Source: Roseicyclus sediminis (GTDB lineage: Bacteria; Pseudomonadota; Alphaproteobacteria; Rhodobacterales; Rhodobacteraceae). From it: a stretch of DNA of 64,000 nt. This document shows positions 42,211 to 51,463 of this stretch, in pieces (the first letter of the stretch is position 1; each line of letters starts with the position of its first letter). The DNA lies in assembly GCF_025515305.1 (NCBI RefSeq), contig NZ_JAOPHT010000003.1, positions 367,008 through 431,007 on the forward strand, read 5' to 3'. Below the pieces are notes generated by a model. That model saw only the letters and a list, made by a program, of their open reading frames with translations. It did no database searches and was not told the origin of the DNA. Made by a program: the position numbers and the translations under genes.

Positions 42211-42933
42211 TCAGACGAAGAACTGCGCGCCGTTGGCCGAGATCGTCGAGCCATTGATGAAGCCGGCGTCGTCAGATGCGAGGAACACCACGCAGCGCGC
42301 GATTTCCTCGGGCTCGCCCAGGCGGCCCGCCGGGATCATTCCGATGATCGCCTCGCGCACTTTTTCCGGCACGGCCATGACCATTTCGGTCGCGATGTAG
42401 CCCGGGCAGATCGCGTTCGCTGTGATCCCGGCCCGCGCACCCTCCTGCGCGAGGCTCTTCACGATGCCGAGGTCGCCCGCCTTGGTCGCGGCGTAGTTGA
42501 CCTGGCCGAACTGTCCCTTCTGTCCGTTGATCGAGGAAATCACGATCACGCGGCCGAACTTGCGCTCGCGCATGCCGGGCCAGACGGGGTGGACGGTGTT
42601 GAAGACACCGGTGAGGTTGGTGTCGATGACCTCCTGCCACTGCTCGGGCGTCATCTTGTGGAACGGCGCATCGCGCGTGATGCCCGCGTTGGCCACGACG
42701 ATGTCGATGGGGCCCATGTCCGCCTCGACCTTCGCGATGCCCGCCTTGGAGGATTCGTAATCCGCCACGTTCCACTTGTAGGTCCGGATCCCGGTTTCCT
42801 CGGTGAACTTCGCGGCCTTCTCGTCGTTGCCCGCATAGGTCGCGGCCACATCGTAGCCCTCGGCCTTGAGCGCCTTGGAAATGGCCTCGCCGATGCCGCG
42901 GGTGCCGCCGGTGACGAGCGCTACTCTAGCCAT
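42211..42933 (-). CDS. phbB: acetoacetyl-CoA reductase
   Basis: 240-residue SDR enzyme reducing acetoacetyl-CoA to (R)-3-hydroxybutyryl-CoA with NADPH for PHB. Cofactor motif VALVTGGTRGIGEAISKAL, VVANAGITRDAPFHKM, catalytic Ser in VIVISSINGQKGQFGQ, and Tyr/Lys in VNYAATKAGDLGIVK; closes with INGSTISANGAQFFV. It lies downstream of phbA, 139 bp away on the same strand. The gap holds a hairpin and a dyad, so partial readthrough or a separate promoter is likely. phaC is not in the window. Confidence 0.96.
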   Translation of the reverse strand: MARVALVTGGTRGIGEAISKALKAEGYDVAATYAGNDEKAAKFTEETGIRTYKWNVADYESSKAGIAKVEADMGPIDIVVANAGITRDAPFHKMTPEQWQEVIDTNLTGVFNTVHPVWPGMRERKFGRVIVISSINGQKGQFGQVNYAATKAGDLGIVKSLAQEGARAGITANAICPGYIATEMVMAVPEKVREAIIGMIPAGRLGEPEEIARCVVFLASDDAGFINGSTISANGAQFFV

Positions 42934-42992
42934 GAATCCCTCCAGTCTGGCGTAAATCGTTGGTAATTGTGTTACGCGGAGCGGCGCAGGAT

Positions 42993-43007
42993 CGCAACAA
43001 TATTGCG
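42993..43007. promoter_or_regulatory. CGCAA-CAATA-TTGCG dyad upstream of phbB
   Basis: A 5-bp dyad 60 bp before the phbB start, within GATCGCAACAATATTGCGCA. A candidate operator; the regulator is unknown. It does not fit the CTGC-N3/4-GCAG PhaR pattern well. Confidence 0.3.
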
Positions 43008-43038
43008 CACGTCATCTTGACGCGCCCCGCATGAACGA

Positions 43039-43056
43039 GGGCGCCCGAAGGCGCCC
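43039..43056 (-). terminator. hairpin after phbA
   Basis: GGGCGCC-CGAA-GGCGCCC, read on the minus strand as a stem closed by UUCG, 16 bp past the phbA stop. It would reduce readthrough into phbB. Confidence 0.55.
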
Positions 43057-43072
43057 CGTCATGTGGTTCCGC

Positions 43073-44248
43073 TTAGGGGCGTTCGACGCAGAGCGCGACG
43101 CCCATGCCGCCGCCGATGCACAGCGTGGCGAGACCCTTCTTGGCGCCTCGGCGCTGCATCTCGAACAGAAGCGTGTTCAGCACCCGCGCGCCCGAAGCGC
43201 CGATCGGGTGGCCGATGGCGATGGCGCCGCCGTTCACGTTCACTATCGCGGGGTCCCAGCCCATGTCCTTGTTCACGGCGCAGGCCTGAGCCGCGAAGGC
43301 CTCGTTCGCCTCGACGAGGTCGAGGTCGCCGACTTTCCAGCCCGCCTTTTCCAGCGCCTTGCGCGACGCGTAGATCGGGCCGACGCCCATGATCGACGGG
43401 TCGAGGCCGGCGGTCGCGTAGGAGGCGATCCGCGCCAGCGGCTCGATCCCGCGGCGCTCGGCCTCGTCGGCCGACATCAGCAGCGTCGCGGCGGCGCCGT
43501 CGTTCAGGCCGCTTGCGTTCGCGGCCGTCACCGACCCGTCCTTGGTGAAGGCGGGGCGCAGTTTCTGCATCGCCTCGATGGTCGCGCCGTGGCGGATGTA
43601 CTCGTCGCTGTCCACGACGATGTCGCCCTTGCGCGACGGAATGGTCACCGCCGTGATCTCGTCGGCGAACCGGCCCGCCTTCTGCGCCGCCTCGGCCTTG
43701 TTCTGGCTGGCGACGGCGAATTCGTCCTGCATCTCGCGGGAGATCTGCCACTGCTCGGCCACGTTCTCGGCGGTCTGGCCCATGTGGTAGCCGTTGAAGG
43801 CATCCCACAGACCGTCGCGGATCATCGTGTCGATGTACTTGAGATCGCCCATCTTCTGGCCCTGGCGCAGCGCGGCTGCATGGGGGCTCATCGACATGTT
43901 CTCCTGCCCGCCGGCGACCACCATGGCGGCATCGCCCAGCATGATGTGCTGCGCGCCGAGCGCGACCGCGCGCAGGCCCGAGCCGCAGACCTGGTTGATG
44001 CTCCAGGCGGCGCTCTCCTTGGGCAGGCCGGCGTTGATGTGTGCCTGGCGTGCGGGGTTCTGGCCCTGGGCGGCGGTCAGGACCTGGCCCAGGATGGTCT
44101 CGGAGACATCGGCCTTGTCGATGCCCGCGCGCTCGACCACGGCCTCGATCACCACCCGGCCCAGTTCATGGGCGGGCGTGTTGGCGAACGAGCCGAGGAA
44201 GCTTCCGACGGGCGTGCGCGCGGCGCTCGCGATGACGACGTTGGTCAT
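43073..44248 (-). CDS. phbA: acetyl-CoA acetyltransferase (beta-ketothiolase)
   Basis: 391-residue thiolase condensing two acetyl-CoA into acetoacetyl-CoA, for PHB and the ethylmalonyl-CoA pathway. The nucleophile Cys88 is in [15 protein letters not shown]; the catalytic His is in [18 protein letters not shown] and the second Cys in [16 protein letters not shown]. It begins [20 protein letters not shown]. phbB follows. The malyl-CoA lyase at 21 kb belongs to a pathway drawing on the same acetoacetyl-CoA pool. Confidence 0.97.
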   Translation of the reverse strand: MTNVVIASAARTPVGSFLGSFANTPAHELGRVVIEAVVERAGIDKADVSETILGQVLTAAQGQNPARQAHINAGLPKESAAWSINQVCGSGLRAVALGAQHIMLGDAAMVVAGGQENMSMSPHAAALRQGQKMGDLKYIDTMIRDGLWDAFNGYHMGQTAENVAEQWQISREMQDEFAVASQNKAEAAQKAGRFADEITAVTIPSRKGDIVVDSDEYIRHGATIEAMQKLRPAFTKDGSVTAANASGLNDGAAATLLMSADEAERRGIEPLARIASYATAGLDPSIMGVGPIYASRKALEKAGWKVGDLDLVEANEAFAAQACAVNKDMGWDPAIVNVNGGAIAIGHPIGASGARVLNTLLFEMQRRGAKKGLATLCIGGGMGVALCVERP

Positions 44249-44412
44249 GGGGTCCCTTTCCCTTGTGTCGATCTCTGGCCGCAGTCCGGGCCGCGCGGGC
44301 CACCCCTCAAGGGCGAAAGGACATGCGGAGACTCGCGCAGGTCATAAGGGCCACGCCGTTGGGGCACAACTGACACGGTGTCTCAGCCCTGCAAGAAACC
44401 CGCCATGCGGAA

Positions 44413-44425
44413 GGGGCCATGCCCC
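44413..44425 (-). terminator. short hairpin after the EAL gene
   Basis: GGGGC-CAT-GCCCC, directly after the EAL stop on the minus strand and followed there by TTCCGC. Only 5 bp, so weak. The remaining 165 bp up to the phbA start show nothing further. Confidence 0.3.
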
Positions 44426-44427
44426 GG

Positions 44428-45291
44428 TCAGCCGCCTTGTGCCGACTGCCGCCTCGCGGCCCGTTCGGTGGCTTTTTCCGTGGCCCAGGGGGGCGTGATC
44501 GACGGGGCCGCGTAGTAGTAGCCCTGCAGGCAGTCGACCCCGGCCGCGACAAGCCAGTCGGCTTCGGCCCTGGTCTCCACGGCCTCGGACACAACCAGCA
44601 TGTCGAAGTGACGTCCGAGCGAGATCAGGGCCTCGGTCAGGACCTGGTTGTCCGGGTCGCTGTCCACCGACCGGGTGAACTGGCCGTCGATCTTGAGGAT
44701 GTCGAAGCAGAAGGTCTTGAGGTGCCGGAATGCCGTGAAGCCAGCGCCGAAATCGTCGAGCGCGAAGGTGATGCCCTTGTCCTGCAACTCTTCCATGAAG
44801 ATCGCGACGATCTCGGGCATCTGCATGACGGAGTGTTCCGTAAGCTCTAGGATCAGGCGTTCCACCGCCTGTGGATCCTTGCGCAGGAAGCGGCGCAGGA
44901 TGCCCATCCACTTGGGATACCCGATCGAGCGGGCCGACATGTTGACGGACAGTCGCAGGCCGGGGTTGGCGCGCAGCGTGCGCAATCCGGCCAGAAGCGC
45001 GGCGCAGTCGATCTCGCGCCCGGCCTCGCGGTCGTCCACGGCGCCCATGAAGTCGCGCGCCGGAATGATGCGGCCCGTTTCGTCAAGCAGCCGGATGAGC
45101 CCCTCGTAAAAGGCCACGCCGCCCCCGTCGCTGCGCAGCACCGGCTGATAGGCGAGGATCGCGTCGCCGCGCGCCAGCGCCTGCTCGGCCATGGCGACGG
45201 TTCCCCTGTCGCGCTCCGCGATGGCGGCGTCGAGCGGGCTCGCCAGCCCGGGCTCGACAAGCGGTCGCCGGTTCCGGCGGTTCTGTGCCAT
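44428..45291 (-). CDS. EAL-domain cyclic-di-GMP phosphodiesterase, stand-alone
   Basis: 287 residues; after about 45 residues the rest is one EAL domain. The signature triad reads EGL (63-65) rather than EAL, a frequent tolerated variant. Metal and catalytic positions are present: Asn117 in VNMSARS, Glu149 in ELTEHS, Asp179-Asp180 in LDDFGAG, Lys200 in KIDGQF, Glu in SEAVE and Gln in QGYYY. Hydrolysis of c-di-GMP is therefore likely. No GGDEF, membrane or sensor domain is visible, so input must come through a partner or the N-terminus. Confidence 0.9.
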   Translation of the reverse strand: MAQNRRNRRPLVEPGLASPLDAAIAERDRGTVAMAEQALARGDAILAYQPVLRSDGGGVAFYEGLIRLLDETGRIIPARDFMGAVDDREAGREIDCAALLAGLRTLRANPGLRLSVNMSARSIGYPKWMGILRRFLRKDPQAVERLILELTEHSVMQMPEIVAIFMEELQDKGITFALDDFGAGFTAFRHLKTFCFDILKIDGQFTRSVDSDPDNQVLTEALISLGRHFDMLVVSEAVETRAEADWLVAAGVDCLQGYYYAAPSITPPWATEKATERAARRQSAQGG

Positions 45292-45401
45292 GTCACCCTC
45301 CGTCGCGGCGTGCCGCGTCTGCTCCGCTGGACGTCATGGCCCGCGACCCTTTAAGGATGGGTGAAACCGCGCTTTTTGCGCCATTTTTCGGGAACCGGGC
45401 C

Positions 45402-45977
45402 ATGACCGGCGATGGCCGATGCCTCTGGTGCGGGACAGACCCGCTCTACGTCGCCTACCACGACACCGAATGGGGCGTGCCGGAACGCGATGGCCGCGCC
45501 CTGTGGGAGAAACTCGTGCTCGACGGGTTCCAGGCCGGACTGTCGTGGATCACCATCCTGAGGAAGCGCGAGGCGTTCCGCGCGGCCTTCGAGGGGTTCG
45601 ATCCCGAGATCGTGGCGCGCTGGGGCGAGGCCGAGGTCGCGCGGTGCCTTGCCGATCCGGGCATCGTGCGCCACCGCGGAAAGATCGAGGCGGCCATCGG
45701 CAATGCGCGCGCCTACCTCGGCATCGAGGAAAAGGGCGGCTTCGCGGATTTCGTCTGGCGCCACGTCGACGGCGAGCCTTTGCAGAATGCCTGGGCCGTA
45801 CAGGGCGACGTTCCCGCCGCCACGCCCATGTCCGAGGCCCTGTCGAAGGAGCTGCGCGCGGCCGGTTTCCGCTTCTGCGGGCCGACCATCGTCTATGCCT
45901 GGATGCAAGCGACGGGCGTGGTGAACGACCACCTTCTGGGCTGTCCGCGTCACGCGCAGGTCGCGGCGCTGAGCTGA
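45402..45977 (+). CDS. tag: DNA-3-methyladenine glycosylase I
   Basis: 191-residue glycosylase excising 3-methyladenine from alkylated DNA. It begins [20 protein letters not shown], with [29 protein letters not shown] (key residues H and the zinc-binding Cys near the N-terminus), [12 protein letters not shown], and the C-terminal zinc ligands in [15 protein letters not shown] 45402 is chosen because it reproduces the family N-terminus. It diverges from the EAL gene. Confidence 0.95.
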   Translation: MTGDGRCLWCGTDPLYVAYHDTEWGVPERDGRALWEKLVLDGFQAGLSWITILRKREAFRAAFEGFDPEIVARWGEAEVARCLADPGIVRHRGKIEAAIGNARAYLGIEEKGGFADFVWRHVDGEPLQNAWAVQGDVPAATPMSEALSKELRAAGFRFCGPTIVYAWMQATGVVNDHLLGCPRHAQVAALS

Positions 45978-45981
45978 GCCG

Positions 45982-45997
45982 TTTTCCGTTCGGAAAA
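45982..45997. repeat. TTTTCCG-TT-CGGAAAA palindrome
   Basis: A 7-bp perfect dyad 4 bp past the tag stop, between convergent tag and tlpA-like genes. Similar in design to the palindrome at 10210-10231. On both strands the outer arm supplies a T-run, so a small bidirectional terminator is plausible. Confidence 0.55.
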
Positions 45998-46006
45998 TAC
46001 CCGCCT

Positions 46007-46555
46007 TCAGGAGCCCGACAGAACCGCCTCGATCACCGCCACTGCCTCGGGGCTGTCCCAGTGCGCATCGCCGCGAAGCCGCGCGATCTCCCGCCCCTCG
46101 CGGTCGAGGATCACCGTGATCGGCAGGCCGAAGACCCCCATCTCGCGGGCGATCTGCTGGTTGATGTCGCGGTATTGCGGCAGGTCGGTCACGCCCGTCT
46201 CCTCGAAGAAGCGCCGGATCGCCTGCGGCTGGTTGAACCCGGTGGCGAGCGTCACGACCGCGAAATCCGCGCCGCCGTGGCTGTCCTGAAGGTTCTGCAG
46301 CGACGGCATCTCCTCGCGGCAGGGCGCACACCACGTCGCCCAGAAATTCAGGACGACGACCTGCCCGGCATAGTCGCCAAGCGTCCCTTCCGTCCCGTCC
46401 ACACGCAGGAAGGGCAGGGCAGAGGCCTCGGCGGGCGCGTCGTGGAACACCAATCCCCGCATCTCGCCGGTCAAAAGCGCCTCGCGCCCTTCGGCGTTTG
46501 CACCAAGGGCAAGCGCGATGTAGAGGACGGGCGCCAGCAGCATGCGGATTGTCAT
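46007..46555 (-). CDS. TlpA-like thiol:disulfide oxidoreductase
   Basis: 182 residues with a signal peptide ([20 protein letters not shown]). A thioredoxin fold carries the active site [12 protein letters not shown] (Cys76, Cys79), then [18 protein letters not shown] with the cis-Pro. It is a periplasmic reductant of the TlpA/CcmG type, typically serving cytochrome oxidase or c assembly. GGAGGGAAG precedes the ATG. It diverges from argH with only 24 bp between starts. Confidence 0.92.
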   Translation of the reverse strand: MTIRMLLAPVLYIALALGANAEGREALLTGEMRGLVFHDAPAEASALPFLRVDGTEGTLGDYAGQVVVLNFWATWCAPCREEMPSLQNLQDSHGGADFAVVTLATGFNQPQAIRRFFEETGVTDLPQYRDINQQIAREMGVFGLPITVILDREGREIARLRGDAHWDSPEAVAVIEAVLSGS

Positions 46556-46579
46556 CTTCCCTCCGAAAGGCGCTCAGAC

Positions 46580-47974
46580 ATGACCAAGACGGGTTCCAAC
46601 GCGATGTGGGGCGGGCGCTTTGCCGCCGGGCCGGACGCGATCATGGAGGCGATCAACGCCTCGATCGGGTTCGACCGCCGTCTGGCGCGCCAGGACATCG
46701 AAGGCTCCCGTGCCCATGCCGCGATGCTCGCGAAGACGGGCATATTGAGGGATAGCGACGCCGAGGCCATCCGGGAAGGGCTTCTCACGGTCTTGTCAGA
46801 GATCGAGGGCGGTGAATTCACCTTTTCGACCGCGCTTGAGGACATCCACATGAACGTGGAGGCCCGCCTGAAGGAGATCGTGGGCGAACCCGCCGGGCGC
46901 CTCCATACCGCGCGGTCCCGCAACGACCAGGTGGCGACCGACTTCCGTCTCTGGGTGCGGGAGCAGACGGACGCCGCGATCACCGGGCTGGAGGCGCTGC
47001 AGCGCGCGCTTCTGGGACAGGCGGAGGCCGGCGCCGACTGGATCATGCCGGGCTTCACGCATCTGCAGACCGCTCAGCCTGTGACCTGGGGTCATCACAT
47101 GATGGCCTATGTCGAGATGTTCGGCCGCGACGCCTCCCGCTTCCGCGACGCGCGCAACCGCATGAACGAATGCCCCCTCGGCGCGGCGGCGCTGGCCGGA
47201 ACGTCGTTCCCCATCGACAGGGAGATGACGGCGAAGGCGCTGGGTTTCGACGCGCCCTGCGCCAACTCGCTCGACGCCGTGTCCGACCGGGACTTCGCGC
47301 TGGAATTCCTCGCCGCCGCCTCGATCTGCGCAATGCATCTTTCCCGCATGGCGGAGGAGCTGGTGATCTGGACCTCGGCCCAGTTCCGCTTCGTGACCCT
47401 GTCCGACCGCTTCTCGACCGGTTCCAGCATCATGCCGCAGAAGAAGAACCCCGACGCGGCCGAGCTGATCCGCGCCAAGATCGGGCGGATCCTCGGTGCG
47501 AACGTCGCGCTTCTCACGGTGATGAAGGGCCTGCCGCTGACCTATTCGAAGGACATGCAGGAAGACAAGGAACAGGTCTTCGACGCCGCCGACACGCTGA
47601 TGCTGGCGCTGGCCGCGATGGAGGGGATGGTGCGGGACATGACGGCGAACGTGGACGCGCTCGAGGCCGCCGCCGCCTCGGGCTTCTCCACCGCGACGGA
47701 CCTCGCGGACTGGCTGGTGCGCGAACTGGACATGCCGTTCCGGGACGCGCATCATGTTACCGGCGCACTGGTCGCGATGGCCGAGGGCAAAGGCTGCGAC
47801 CTGCCGGACCTGACGCTGGAGGACATGAAGGGCGTCGAGCCGCGCGTCACCGAAGGTGTCTTCGATGTACTGGGTGTGCGCAACTCGGTCGCCTCCCGGA
47901 CCTCTTACGGGGGCACGGCGCCGGTGCAGGTTCGTGCGCAAATCGCACGTTGGACGGAAAGGCTGAAGCAATGA
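46580..47974 (+). CDS. argH: argininosuccinate lyase
   Basis: 464-residue enzyme releasing arginine and fumarate in the last step of arginine synthesis. It begins with [20 protein letters not shown]; hallmark [20 protein letters not shown] with the flexible catalytic loop; also [20 protein letters not shown] and [18 protein letters not shown] (split landmarks [11 protein letters not shown] and THLQTAQPV). The tlpA-type gene diverges 24 bp away, and a small lipoprotein gene is coupled downstream by ATGA. Confidence 0.97.
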   Translation: MTKTGSNAMWGGRFAAGPDAIMEAINASIGFDRRLARQDIEGSRAHAAMLAKTGILRDSDAEAIREGLLTVLSEIEGGEFTFSTALEDIHMNVEARLKEIVGEPAGRLHTARSRNDQVATDFRLWVREQTDAAITGLEALQRALLGQAEAGADWIMPGFTHLQTAQPVTWGHHMMAYVEMFGRDASRFRDARNRMNECPLGAAALAGTSFPIDREMTAKALGFDAPCANSLDAVSDRDFALEFLAAASICAMHLSRMAEELVIWTSAQFRFVTLSDRFSTGSSIMPQKKNPDAAELIRAKIGRILGANVALLTVMKGLPLTYSKDMQEDKEQVFDAADTLMLALAAMEGMVRDMTANVDALEAAAASGFSTATDLADWLVRELDMPFRDAHHVTGALVAMAEGKGCDLPDLTLEDMKGVEPRVTEGVFDVLGVRNSVASRTSYGGTAPVQVRAQIARWTERLKQ

Positions 47975-48138
47975 CGGCACTCCAGGTTCCGCGCGGGTTG
48001 TTCCGCCTTCTTCCCATTCTCGGGCTGGCCGCATTCCTCGCCGCCTGCGGCGTCGATGGCGAGCCGGAGCAGCCGACACGCGACGTGGGCGCGCCCGCGT
48101 CGGCGTTGCTTGTGTCCGCGGACGGCCAGGCGCGCTGA
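47971..48138 (+). CDS. small lipoprotein coupled to argH
   Basis: 55 residues. Signal peptide [17 protein letters not shown] with lipobox LAAC, then a short acidic mature tail ([20 protein letters not shown]). It starts in an ATGA overlap with the argH stop. In many alphaproteobacteria such a gene (LptM/YifL-like) sits between argH and lysA; here lysA is absent and greA follows. The mature part is too short to be an enzyme. Confidence 0.85.
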   Translation: MTALQVPRGLFRLLPILGLAAFLAACGVDGEPEQPTRDVGAPASALLVSADGQAR

Positions 48139-48180
48139 ACCGGCGGGGCGGGATTTCCGCCACGCCCCGCAAAGCCGGTT
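48138..48180 (+). terminator. interrupted hairpin after the lipoprotein gene
   Basis: AACCGGC (48138-48144) pairs with GCCGGTT (48174-48180); inside, GGGGCG pairs with CGCCCC. It lies at the lipoprotein stop and before greA, so it is the likely end of the argH transcript. Confidence 0.5.
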
Positions 48181-48264
48181 GAACCGGCGGTCTTTCGTGC
48201 TTACCGTCTGCGTCTCAGGGCCGCATCTCAAGCGGTCGGAACAGGTCTTCTGCGACAGGATCCC

Positions 48265-48732
48265 ATGGACAAGATTCCGATGACCCCCGCGGGCCACAGG
48301 GCCCTTAACGGCGAGCTAAAGCAGCTTAAGTCCGTCGAGCGCCCGGCCATCATCCAGGCGATTGCGGAAGCGCGGGCGCATGGCGACCTCTCGGAGAACG
48401 CCGAGTATCACTCGGCCAAGGAAAAGCAGTCCTTCATCGAGGGCCGCATCAAGGAGCTCGAGGCGATGATCGCGCTGGCGCAGGTCATCGACCCCAAGAC
48501 GCTCTCGGGGCCGATCAAGTTCGGTGCGACCGTCGTTCTGGTGGACGAGGACGACGCCGAGCGGACCTACCAGATCGTCGGCGAGGCGGAGGCCAACATC
48601 GAGAAGGGCCTGCTCAACATCAATTCGCCGCTCGCCCGTGCCTTGATCGGCAAGGAGGAGGGCGATAGCGTCGAGGTGCGCACGCCGGGCGGTGCCAAGG
48701 ACTACGAGATCGTCAGCGTCTCCTACGTCTGA
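48265..48732 (+). CDS. greA: transcription elongation factor GreA
   Basis: 155-residue cleavage factor that rescues backtracked RNA polymerase. The N-terminal coiled coil has [20 protein letters not shown] with the Asp-Glu tip residues; the C-terminal FKBP-like domain follows (from about 80, with [11 protein letters not shown] and [14 protein letters not shown]). It begins [21 protein letters not shown] terminator-like hairpin upstream implies its own promoter. A hypothetical membrane protein follows after 54 bp. Confidence 0.97.
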   Translation: MDKIPMTPAGHRALNGELKQLKSVERPAIIQAIAEARAHGDLSENAEYHSAKEKQSFIEGRIKELEAMIALAQVIDPKTLSGPIKFGATVVLVDEDDAERTYQIVGEAEANIEKGLLNINSPLARALIGKEEGDSVEVRTPGGAKDYEIVSVSYV

Positions 48733-48786
48733 GGGCGGCCTCCGCCCAGCCTCGCCAAGCGACCCGACCGAAGGCCACGCTGCCCC

Positions 48787-49797
48787 ATGCCAGACGACCG
48801 CAAGCCCTCCCCGCTCGAGCTCGGCCTCTACGCCCGGGCGGAGCGGGAGCCGCGGATCACGGTCATCGAGATCGTCGCCGGTGCGCTGACGCTGATCTGG
48901 CTTCTGTCGGTGCTGTTCTTCGGCTTCGGCGGTGGAGAGGACGGCGGTGGCGCGGGCGGCCTTGCGCGGTCGGTTCTCGCCGTGCTTGCCGTGCTTCTGC
49001 CGGTGGCCCTGATCTGGGTCGCGGCCGTTGCGGCGCGCACCGCCCGCGCCCTGAGGCAGGAGGCGGCGCGCCTCCAGGCCTCGATCGACGCGATGCGCGT
49101 GGCCTATGTCGAGCAGCAGCAGGGCGCCGCACTCGACCTGAAGCCCGACCTCATGCGGCGGCTGGAGGATCTTGTCGCCGCGCAGCTTGCACGCGACGAG
49201 GGACAGCCCGCCACCTTCACGTCACTGCGCGCGCTGGCTCCGCCAGAGACGCGCGCGGCGGTCGCCGCCCCCGACCCGGAGGTGCCACAGCCGGCGCTGG
49301 CCTTCGCCCAGCCGGATCTGCGCGAACCGATCTCGGTCGCGGATTTCATCAAGGCGATGAACTTCCCCGAGAACGAGCACGACAAGGAAGGGTTCCGTAC
49401 GCTGCGCCGCGCGCTCGAGGATCCCTCGACCGAGCGTCTCGTGCGCGCCAGCCAGGATGTGCTGACGCTGCTCAGCCAGGACGGCATCTACATGGACGAC
49501 CTGCGCCCCGACCGCGCCCGCCCGGAGATCTGGCGCCGCTTCGCGCAGGGCGAGCGCGGGCGCGCTGTGGCGGCGCTGGGCGGGATCTACGATCGCTCCT
49601 CGCTGGTTCTGGCGGCGGGGCGGATGAAGAAGGACCCTGTCTTTCGGGACGCCGCCCACCACTTCCTGCGCCATTTCGACCGGACACTGATGGAGTTCGA
49701 GAAACACGCCTCCGACGAGGAGCTGGCGCGGCTGTCCGACACCCGCACCGCGCGGGCCTTCATGCTGCTCGGCCGCGTGACGGGAACCTTCGACTAG
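48787..49797 (+). CDS. membrane protein of unknown function downstream of greA
   Basis: 336 residues. Two membrane helices (about 28-46, 61-83) flank a Gly-rich loop GFGGGEDGGGAGG; then a coiled coil (about 85-140), a Pro/Ala linker, and a soluble alpha-helical domain (about 175-336, with FIKAMNFPENEHDKEGFRTL and VLTLLSQDGIYMDDLRPDRA). I recognise no named family, although I believe it is conserved in Rhodobacteraceae. The C-terminal helical domain on a membrane anchor suggests a scaffold. Confidence 0.75.
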   Translation: MPDDRKPSPLELGLYARAEREPRITVIEIVAGALTLIWLLSVLFFGFGGGEDGGGAGGLARSVLAVLAVLLPVALIWVAAVAARTARALRQEAARLQASIDAMRVAYVEQQQGAALDLKPDLMRRLEDLVAAQLARDEGQPATFTSLRALAPPETRAAVAAPDPEVPQPALAFAQPDLREPISVADFIKAMNFPENEHDKEGFRTLRRALEDPSTERLVRASQDVLTLLSQDGIYMDDLRPDRARPEIWRRFAQGERGRAVAALGGIYDRSSLVLAAGRMKKDPVFRDAAHHFLRHFDRTLMEFEKHASDEELARLSDTRTARAFMLLGRVTGTFD

Positions 49798-49807
49798 CCG
49801 CGCGGCT

Positions 49808-50431
49808 TCAGGATCTGGGCGCGCGCGGCTTGTAGACTGGCAGGCGCCAGCCGAAGGCAAGCGAACCGGCGCGCAGGGCGAAGGTCACGCAGATGCAGGC
49901 GGCAAGCGCGACCCCGGTGTGGTCCGTCAATGCCCCCGCGATCAACGCCGCGCCACCGCCCGCCAGTGCAGCAGTCACATAGAGCTTGCCCGGCCGGATC
50001 AGGAGCGGGACCTCGTTGGCCACGATGTCGCGCAGGAGCCCGCCGAAACATCCCGTGGCGATCCCCATGAGAAGGACGATCGGCACGCTCTGCTCCATCT
50101 CGGTCGCGGCACGCACGCCGGCAGCCACGGCAATCGGCAGCGCAAGCGCGTCGAGCCATGTCAGCACCGTCTGACGGCTTTCGAGAAGGTGTGCGGTGAA
50201 GAACACGACGACAGCCGCGCCGCAGGCGATGGCGAGCGGCGTCGGATCCGCGATCCAGAAGACCGGGTTGCGGTCGAGGAGGAGGTCGCGCACCGTCCCG
50301 CCGCCGAGCGCGGTGAGGCTTGCGAGAAAGGCGAAGCCCACGAGGTCGAGCTGCGCCCGGCTGGCCGCAAGCGCGCCCGACAGCGCGAAGATCAGCGCGG
50401 CGGCGTAGTCGAGGGCGACCAGCGTGCTCAC
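49808..50431 (-). CDS. trimeric intracellular cation channel-family protein (UPF0126)
   Basis: 207 residues with about seven hydrophobic helices in two homologous halves: [41 protein letters not shown] and later [25 protein letters not shown] (key motif GGGxxRD in each half). This is the YicG/UPF0126 domain pair of prokaryotic TRIC channels, which conduct potassium or other cations. The GTG start overlaps the rnhA stop (GTGA). Confidence 0.9.
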   Translation of the reverse strand: MSTLVALDYAAALIFALSGALAASRAQLDLVGFAFLASLTALGGGTVRDLLLDRNPVFWIADPTPLAIACGAAVVVFFTAHLLESRQTVLTWLDALALPIAVAAGVRAATEMEQSVPIVLLMGIATGCFGGLLRDIVANEVPLLIRPGKLYVTAALAGGGAALIAGALTDHTGVALAACICVTFALRAGSLAFGWRLPVYKPRAPRS

Positions 50432-50877
50432 TTGAACGGTTTCATGCCTGCGCGCGCCAGTTCGTCCGCGCGCTCGTTCTCGGGATGGCCGGCATGGCCC
50501 TTCACCCATTCCCAGGTCACGTCGTGGCGCGCGGCGGCCTCTTCCAGGCGGCGCCAGAGGTCCTCGTTTTTCACCGGCTTTCTCGACATCGTCTTCCAGC
50601 CGTTCCGCTTCCACGAATGCAGCCAGGCCGTGATCCCGCCCTTCACATAGGCGCTGTCGGTGACGACGGTGATCTTCGAGGGCCGCTCCAGCGCCTCGAG
50701 CGCGGCGATGGCGGCCAGAAGCTCCATCCGGTTGTTCGTGGTGTCCGCCTCGCCGCCGTTCAGTTCGCGTTCCTTCAGCACGGTCTCCCCGTCCTTCGCC
50801 TGCAAGAGCGCGCCCCAGCCTCCGGGGCCGGGGTTTCCGGAGCACGCTCCGTCGGTATAGGCGAAAAGCTCAGGCAT
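50428..50877 (-). CDS. rnhA: ribonuclease HI
   Basis: 149-residue enzyme cutting the RNA of RNA:DNA hybrids. Catalytic residues are Asp8 in [18 protein letters not shown], Glu in [13 protein letters not shown], Asp in [13 protein letters not shown] and the late Asp in [12 protein letters not shown]. Overlaps at both ends (8 bp with the upstream methyltransferase gene, GTGA with the channel gene) place it in a minus-strand operon running from about 53 kb to 49.8 kb. Confidence 0.96.
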   Translation of the reverse strand: MPELFAYTDGACSGNPGPGGWGALLQAKDGETVLKERELNGGEADTTNNRMELLAAIAALEALERPSKITVVTDSAYVKGGITAWLHSWKRNGWKTMSRKPVKNEDLWRRLEEAAARHDVTWEWVKGHAGHPENERADELARAGMKPFK

Positions 50878-51463
50878 TGCGGGCCGTCATGAGGATGTAG
50901 GGATCGGTCGTTCCCGCAAGCCCCGGCGCGGCATCCTCGGACACGTCGAGAACACGGAAACCGGCATCGGCCACGAGCCCCTCCAGTTCGGGGCGGGTGA
51001 CGTAGGTGTAGAACCGGCCAAGCCGGTCGCGCCCCTCGCCGGTCCCGGTTTTCATCCCGAGGAAAAGGTGACCACCGGGCCGCAGGGAAAGGCCGATGGC
51101 GGAAAGATGGCGGGGCAGGTCCGCGCGCCGCGCGTGCAGGAGGCTGAAGCTTGCCCAGACCGCGTCGTAGACAGCCTGACCGGTAAGGTCGTCGAAGCTC
51201 CTGAGTTCGGCCTCGACACCACGGGCGCGGGCATCGGCCACGAATTCGGGGCAGGCGTCCCACGCGCTGACCCGGAACCCCCGCGCCATCATGGCGGCCG
51301 CATGATGTCCGGGGCCGCAGCCGAGATCGAGGATATGCGCCCCGTCTGCAAGGCGGTCGAGGAAGGCCGCAAGGCTCCGTGCCTCGGACTCCGAGGCCGC
51401 CAGCGCACCGTAGCGGTCGGCGTTGGCGGCGTAGACCTTCAGCGTTTCGGCGTCGGTACTCAC
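50870..51463 (-). CDS. class I SAM-dependent methyltransferase
   Basis: 197 residues, from a GTG overlapping the DUF3429 stop. [24 protein letters not shown] motif [21 protein letters not shown], then [19 protein letters not shown] and [14 protein letters not shown]. Substrate unknown. The coupling between a DUF3429 membrane protein and rnhA gives no clear functional clue. Confidence 0.88.
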   Translation of the reverse strand: MSTDAETLKVYAANADRYGALAASESEARSLAAFLDRLADGAHILDLGCGPGHHAAAMMARGFRVSAWDACPEFVADARARGVEAELRSFDDLTGQAVYDAVWASFSLLHARRADLPRHLSAIGLSLRPGGHLFLGMKTGTGEGRDRLGRFYTYVTRPELEGLVADAGFRVLDVSEDAAPGLAGTTDPYILMTARNA

